Assembly (NCBI GenBank): GCA_900554485.1
Contig: USHO01000038.1
Span: forward strand, 1 to 9,319
Reading direction: 5' to 3'
Origin: an uncultured Eubacteriales bacterium
GTDB lineage: Bacteria; Bacillota; Clostridia; Christensenellales; Borkfalkiaceae
Length of the DNA: 9,319 nt
The notes under the pieces are model-generated. The model was not told the DNA's origin, made no database searches, and saw nothing but the letters and a program-made list of their open reading frames with translations. Of the stretch, positions 5,868 through 9,319 are shown in pieces; the first letter of the stretch is position 1, and the number at the start of each line of letters is the position of its first letter. The position numbers were made by a program, and so were the translations under genes.

Positions 5868-6682
5868 TGTCTCGTAACCGCCTCGACGGCGCCGTTTATC
5901 GCAGGGCAGTCCGCGGTTTCGATTTCGCCTTTATCGGCAGCCGCCGAAAGTTTTTCGTCTATCGGCAACGCCGCAAGGACGGGCAGGGAATATTTTGCGG
6001 CGACTTCGTTTATCGCGCTTTTGCCGAACGGATAGAGTTTTTCGCCGCAATGCGGGCAGGCGATATAACTCATGTTTTCGACTATGCCGTAAATTTTTAT
6101 ATTCATCATCTCTGCCATTTTTACCGCCTTTTCGACTATCATCGAAACGAGATCCTGCGGGGTGGTTACGACTATTATTCCGTCGATCGGCAGAGACTGG
6201 AACACCGTCAGAGGAACGTCGCCCGTTCCCGGCGGCATGTCGACGTACATATAATCCACGTCGCCCCATACGACGTCGGTGTAAAATTGTTGTACCGCGC
6301 CGCTTATGACGGGACCTCTCCATACGACCGGGTCGCCGTCGGACGGTAAAAGCAGATTCATAGACATTACCTTAATGCCCTGCGTCGTCGTTACGGGCAG
6401 AATTCCGCTGCCGTCTTCCAGAGCCAACGCTTTGTCTGTAATACCGAAAGCCTTCGGTACGGACGGACCCGTGATGTCGGCGTCGAGTACGGCGGTTTTA
6501 TATCCCTTTTTCAACGTCGCCGAGGCGAGAAGGTCGGTAACCATCGATTTGCCGACGCCGCCTTTGCCGCTTACGACGGCTATAATTTTCTTTATTCTGG
6601 TGTCTTCGCGCGGTTTTGCGAGAAAATCTTTCTTTTCGCAGGTGTCTTTGCACGAAGAGCAATCGTGTGTGCAATCGCTCAT
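5864..6682 (-). CDS. mrp: Mrp/ApbC/Nbp35-family ATPase, iron-sulfur cluster carrier
   Basis: The product has 272 residues. Family members bind and transfer [4Fe-4S] clusters to apoproteins in the cytoplasm, using a ParA-type P-loop ATPase fold. Visible are the deviant Walker A SGKGGVGKS (38-46), DADITGPSVPKAFG (67-80), DMPPGTGD (148-155), TTPQD (173-177) and the CPHC pair (C209, C212) that bridges the dimer cluster. A short N-terminal extension carries C4, C8, C11 and C15 (CTHDCSSCKDTC), a second probable cluster site resembling the Nbp35 idea but with tighter spacing. The start is set by AAGGAG at 6693-6688, five bases before the ATG; that sequence is also the last two sense codons of recF. 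The recF stop is two bases away, and the 3' end overlaps the DUF1461-like gene by four bases. Confidence 0.95.
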   Translation of the reverse strand: MSDCTHDCSSCKDTCEKKDFLAKPREDTRIKKIIAVVSGKGGVGKSMVTDLLASATLKKGYKTAVLDADITGPSVPKAFGITDKALALEDGSGILPVTTTQGIKVMSMNLLLPSDGDPVVWRGPVISGAVQQFYTDVVWGDVDYMYVDMPPGTGDVPLTVFQSLPIDGIIVVTTPQDLVSMIVEKAVKMAEMMNIKIYGIVENMSYIACPHCGEKLYPFGKSAINEVAAKYSLPVLAALPIDEKLSAAADKGEIETADCPAINGAVEAVTRQ

Positions 6683-6684
6683 TT

Positions 6685-7776
6685 TTACTCCTTTATGATT
6701 TTTCCGTTTTCTATGAAAACGTTTTTGTATTTATCGTAATCCGGCACGCAGTCGGGTTCGGTACAGGTTATTATGGTCTGCATTTTTTTTACGCCGTCTA
6801 TAAGTCTTTTGCGTCTTCCGCGGTCGAGTTCGCTCATGGCGTCGTCCAGAATAAGCACGGGGTATTCTCCGTAACGCTCTTTGAAAATCTCGGTTTCTGC
6901 AAGTTTCAGCGCGAGTGCGGCGGTACGTTGCTGCCCCTGCGATCCGTAGGTTTTGACGTCCGTTCCGTCGACCTTTATTTTAAGGTCGTCGCGGTGCGGA
7001 CCTATCGACGTATACCCGAGGTCCGTATCCTTTTCGGCGCGCTCGGCAAGGGCTTTTTCAAACGCATCCGCGATTTCGCTTTCGGTTCCCTCGAATTTCT
7101 GTTCGCTTTCGATTTTGATGCTTTCTTTTCCGCCTGTAATCGAAGAATGCGCCTCTTCGCACAGCGGCGATAAACGCTCTATATAGGCGTTTCTTTCGTA
7201 TATAATCTTCGCGCCCGCCTTGACGAGACTTTTATCCCAGACGGGCAGAGTGTCAAGCACAAGCCCGCGGTTCGGGTCTTTCAGAAGAGCGTTTCTCTGC
7301 GACAGAATTTTCTTGTAGCGTTGCAGGGCGTAGTAGTATTGACGCGACAACTGAGACAGCGAAACGTCCAGAAATCTGCGTCTGTCTTCGGGCGCGTCCT
7401 GAATAAGGCGGAGTTCCGAGGGGTTGAAAAAAACCGAGTTGATATTGCCCAGCAGTTCTCCGCTGCGCGAGATTTTAACGTCGTTTACCTTAACTTCTTT
7501 AGCGTTGTCGGAATAGAAATCGATGCCGACTTTGACGCTGCCGTAAATCCCGTCCGCAATGCCGACGATCGAGGCTTTTTCCGCTCCGCGGCGAATAACC
7601 TGACGGTCTCTGTTTGCCCGCGGCGAATAGCCCGCGCAGAGGTAGAAAATAGCCTCCGCCGAGTTGGTTTTGCCCTGCGCGTTGCCGCCGCTGACGATGT
7701 TTATACCGTCGCAATATTCAAACGTCTCGTGTTCGTAATTGCGGAAATCGGTTAGTTGAAGTTTTTTGACGTTCAT
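6685..7776 (-). CDS. recF: DNA replication/repair protein RecF
   Basis: RecF is an SMC-like ATPase that acts with RecO and RecR to load RecA at single-strand gaps. The product has 363 residues, typical for the family, starting MNVKKLQLTDFRNYE. Motifs are Walker A GGNAQGKTN (30-38), the GPHRDDL block (259-265), the ABC signature GSQGQQRT (278-285) and Walker B VLILDDAMSELD (307-318). The frame stays open 51 codons further upstream into dnaA on the other strand, but homology fixes the start at 7776. The Shine-Dalgarno is weak. It is the first gene of a recF-mrp-DUF1461 operon and is divergent from dnaA. The usual partner dnaN is not in this window, and gyrB does not follow. Confidence 0.96.
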   Translation of the reverse strand: MNVKKLQLTDFRNYEHETFEYCDGINIVSGGNAQGKTNSAEAIFYLCAGYSPRANRDRQVIRRGAEKASIVGIADGIYGSVKVGIDFYSDNAKEVKVNDVKISRSGELLGNINSVFFNPSELRLIQDAPEDRRRFLDVSLSQLSRQYYYALQRYKKILSQRNALLKDPNRGLVLDTLPVWDKSLVKAGAKIIYERNAYIERLSPLCEEAHSSITGGKESIKIESEQKFEGTESEIADAFEKALAERAEKDTDLGYTSIGPHRDDLKIKVDGTDVKTYGSQGQQRTAALALKLAETEIFKERYGEYPVLILDDAMSELDRGRRKRLIDGVKKMQTIITCTEPDCVPDYDKYKNVFIENGKIIKE

Positions 7777-7788
7777 CTGCTTAAAGTC

Positions 7789-7817
7789 TTGATTTTTTTC
7801 GGATTTTATTATATTAT
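7789..7817 (+). promoter_or_regulatory. Promoter of dnaA
   Basis: TTGATT (7789-7794) and TATTAT (7812-7817) are separated by 17 bases. Transcription would begin near 7824, leaving a leader of about 76 bases. The -10 coincides with that of the recF promoter on the opposite strand. Confidence 0.5.
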
Positions 7818-7841
7818 ATAAAATACTACGAAAATAGTAAA
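7813..7841 (-). promoter_or_regulatory. Promoter of recF operon
   Basis: On the - strand TTTACT (7841-7836) lies 17 bases before a perfect TATAAT (7818-7813), placing the transcription start about 30 bases before the recF ATG. A second TATAAT-like box (7813-7808) overlaps it. The -10 box shares bases with the -10 of the dnaA promoter on the other strand. Confidence 0.55.
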
Positions 7842-7884
7842 GCGTTTTCGCTTTGAAAAACGTTTTTCGGGCGATTATATCGCC
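7839..7884 (+). promoter_or_regulatory. Three tandem inverted repeats in the dnaA leader
   Basis: Three inverted repeats follow each other almost without gaps: AAAGCG/CGCTTT with a TTTT centre (7839-7854), the perfect 14-bp palindrome GAAAAACGTTTTTC (7855-7868), and GGCGAT/ATCGCC with a TAT centre (7870-7884). The last ends seven bases before the dnaA Shine-Dalgarno GAGGA (7891-7895). Their role is unknown; they could be operator sites for DNA binding or RNA hairpins of a leader. Confidence 0.6.
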
Positions 7885-7899
7885 GCAGAAGAGGACGGA

Positions 7900-9243
7900 A
7901 TGGAAGGATACGAAATAGCCTGGCAGCAAGCGCTCGGCGAATTACAGAAAACCATAAGCCCCATAACTTATTCGACTTATATCGAGCAGCTTAAACCCGT
8001 AGACATCGACGGGCGTAAACTCGTGCTTGTCACGCCGTCGAAGTTATTCGCGCAGCAGGCGGAAAAGGTGATAGACAAGATCCGCGACGCGCTTAAAGTC
8101 GCCGGTACGGGGCTTACCGACGTAAAGGTATACGTCGGCGACGGTAAAGAAGATTATATGAATCAGCGTGTTTTCGAGACCGAAAAAGACGAGATAGAAT
8201 CCACGCCGCTCAACCCCAAATACACTTTCGACACCTTCGTCGTCGGCGACTGCAACAGGTATCTTTATGCCGCCGCGAAAGCCGTAGCCGAGAATCCCGG
8301 GTCGGGATATAACCCCCTGTTTATTTACGGCGGGGCGGGGCTTGGCAAAACCCACATAATGCACGCGATAGCGAATTATATAAAGAGCAATAACCCTCTT
8401 ATGACCGTACTTTACGCCACTTGCGAAAAGTTCACCAGCGATCTTATTTCCAATATCCGCTCGGGCAGGGCTTACGAAAAAGAAGGCGTGGCGTTCCGCA
8501 ATCGTTACCGCAACGTCGACGTGCTTTTGATAGACGATATACAGTTCCTCGCGGGGAAACAAGCCACGCAGGAGGAGTTTTTCCATACCTTCAACGAATT
8601 ATACGGTCAGAATAAGCAGATCGTGCTGACGGCGGACTGCGCGCCGAAAGAATTGTCGCTTTTGTCCGACAGGCTTACCACGCGTTTCGAGTGCGGGCTT
8701 ATGGCGCAGGTTCTGCCGCCCGACGTCGAGACGAAAATAGCCATACTGCAGAAGAAAGCCGAAGCGAAGAAATTCATACTTTCGCTCGACGTCGCGCTTT
8801 ACCTTGCCGAACTTTCGGATAACGACGTAAGGTCTCTCGAAGGAATGCTCAACAAGGTTATATTCGCGTCTATGCTGCACGAAAAGCCTATTACGCTCGA
8901 CCTTGCGAAAGACGCTCTTGCCGAAAGCGCGCCCGCGGATAAACGCGACGAAAACCTCACGACAGACGACGTTATAAACGCCGTATGCTCTTTTTTCAAG
9001 ATTTCCAAAGCCGATCTCGTCGGCAAAAAGAAGAATAAAGAGATAGTCGAACCCCGGCAGATCTGCGCATATCTTATGACCGACCTTTTGTCTATTCCGC
9101 TCGTGTCCGTCGGACAGGCTCTCGGCGGAAGAGACCATACGACGGTCATTCACGCAAGGGACAAAATAGCCGAACTCGTAAAGGACAGCCCCAAAACCGC
9201 AACCACGGTAAAGGACGTCCGCAATCTCATTCTTAAAAAGTAA
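7900..9243 (+). CDS. dnaA: Chromosomal replication initiator protein DnaA
   Basis: DnaA binds DnaA boxes at oriC, melts the origin and loads the replicative helicase. The product has 447 residues. Domain I is residues 1-80 (AWQQALGELQKTISPITYSTYI), domain II is short (about 81-103), and the AAA+ domain III begins at NPKYTFDTFVVG (105). Walker A is GGAGLGKTH (144-152), Walker B VLLIDD (208-213), the Box VII region LSDRLTTRFECGL (255-267; R262 as arginine finger) and sensor II around VRSLEG (R311). Domain IV has the helix-turn-helix and the GRDHTTVIHA signature (410-419). The sensor I segment reads LTADCAP, where SDRPP-like residues are usual. The start follows GAGGA (7891-7895) by four bases. 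It diverges from recF and runs into mnmG after a single base. Confidence 0.98.
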   Translation: MEGYEIAWQQALGELQKTISPITYSTYIEQLKPVDIDGRKLVLVTPSKLFAQQAEKVIDKIRDALKVAGTGLTDVKVYVGDGKEDYMNQRVFETEKDEIESTPLNPKYTFDTFVVGDCNRYLYAAAKAVAENPGSGYNPLFIYGGAGLGKTHIMHAIANYIKSNNPLMTVLYATCEKFTSDLISNIRSGRAYEKEGVAFRNRYRNVDVLLIDDIQFLAGKQATQEEFFHTFNELYGQNKQIVLTADCAPKELSLLSDRLTTRFECGLMAQVLPPDVETKIAILQKKAEAKKFILSLDVALYLAELSDNDVRSLEGMLNKVIFASMLHEKPITLDLAKDALAESAPADKRDENLTTDDVINAVCSFFKISKADLVGKKKNKEIVEPRQICAYLMTDLLSIPLVSVGQALGGRDHTTVIHARDKIAELVKDSPKTATTVKDVRNLILKK

Positions 9244-9244
9244 T

Positions 9245-9319
9245 ATGAAACAGTTTACAGAAGGCGTTTACGACGCGGTAGTCATCGGCGCGGGACACGC
9301 CGGCTGCGAGGCGGCTCTC
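9245..9319 (+). CDS. mnmG: tRNA uridine-5-carboxymethylaminomethyl modification enzyme MnmG (GidA), N-terminus only
   Basis: Only the first 25 codons are in the window: an ATG, then YDAVVIGAGHAGCEAAL. This is the FAD-binding dinucleotide motif (GxGxxG-type, GAGHAG) exactly as in MnmG, which with MnmE modifies the wobble uridine of several tRNAs. TrmFO shares a similar fold but normally has GGLAGSEAA. The ATG lies one base after the dnaA TAA, so it is probably co-transcribed with dnaA and coupled in translation; no separate promoter or good Shine-Dalgarno is seen. Confidence 0.9.
   Translation, partial: MKQFTEGVYDAVVIGAGHAGCEAAL

Noticed and set aside
7777..7899. Origin of replication (oriC) in the recF-dnaA spacer
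   Set aside because: The spacer is AT-rich but contains no DnaA box at or near consensus; near matches elsewhere in the window are at most seven of nine apart from the one at 147-155.
7777..7929. 51-codon N-terminal extension of recF
   Set aside because: It would run into dnaA and across both promoters; RecF homology begins at MNVKKLQLTDFRNYE (7776).

Overview
The window is a bacterial chromosomal segment carrying mostly housekeeping genes, probably from a Gram-positive Clostridia-like Firmicute. The grounds are strong Shine-Dalgarno and sigma-A-type promoter sequences, intrinsic hairpin/U-tract terminators, a dnaA/recF/mnmG neighbourhood, and families typical of that group (DUF5685-like, DUF1461-like, a small multi-spanning membrane protein). 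TGA ends several genes, so the code is the standard one. Composition is near balanced GC with frequent CG dinucleotides. No genus can be named from sequence reading alone.

Left part (1-1449, + strand): the C-terminal part of a Na+/phosphate cotransporter-type membrane protein, cut by the window edge, then a promoter, a leader and rplS (ribosomal protein L19), which ends in a near-perfect intrinsic terminator. A 371-bp gap without a gene follows. It holds the two convergent terminators and, between them, a cluster of 20-bp-spaced AGTTTGCRCA repeats.

Middle part (1450-4939, - strand): DUF5685-like protein -> degenerate J-domain/TPR protein with a cysteine-rich tail -> small membrane protein -> RlmD/RlmCD-type 23S rRNA uracil methyltransferase. 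The first three genes are coupled by ATGA and TAATG overlaps and have a TTGACA promoter upstream. The methyltransferase follows 42 bp later and has its own terminator.

Right part (5062-9319): recF -> mrp -> DUF1461-like membrane protein on the - strand is a tight operon with a terminator. It diverges from dnaA -> mnmG on the + strand, and mnmG is cut by the window edge. The 123-bp recF/dnaA divide has back-to-back promoters whose -10 boxes overlap, and three consecutive inverted repeats in the dnaA leader. dnaN does not lie between dnaA and recF, and mnmG follows dnaA by one base, so the replication-origin neighbourhood is rearranged relative to the usual Firmicute order.

Most of the content is ordinary core machinery. 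The parts most worth follow-up are the DUF5685/J-like/membrane three-gene unit, the recF/dnaA control region, and the repeat cluster after rplS. No mobile elements, CRISPR arrays, tRNAs or rRNAs were seen.
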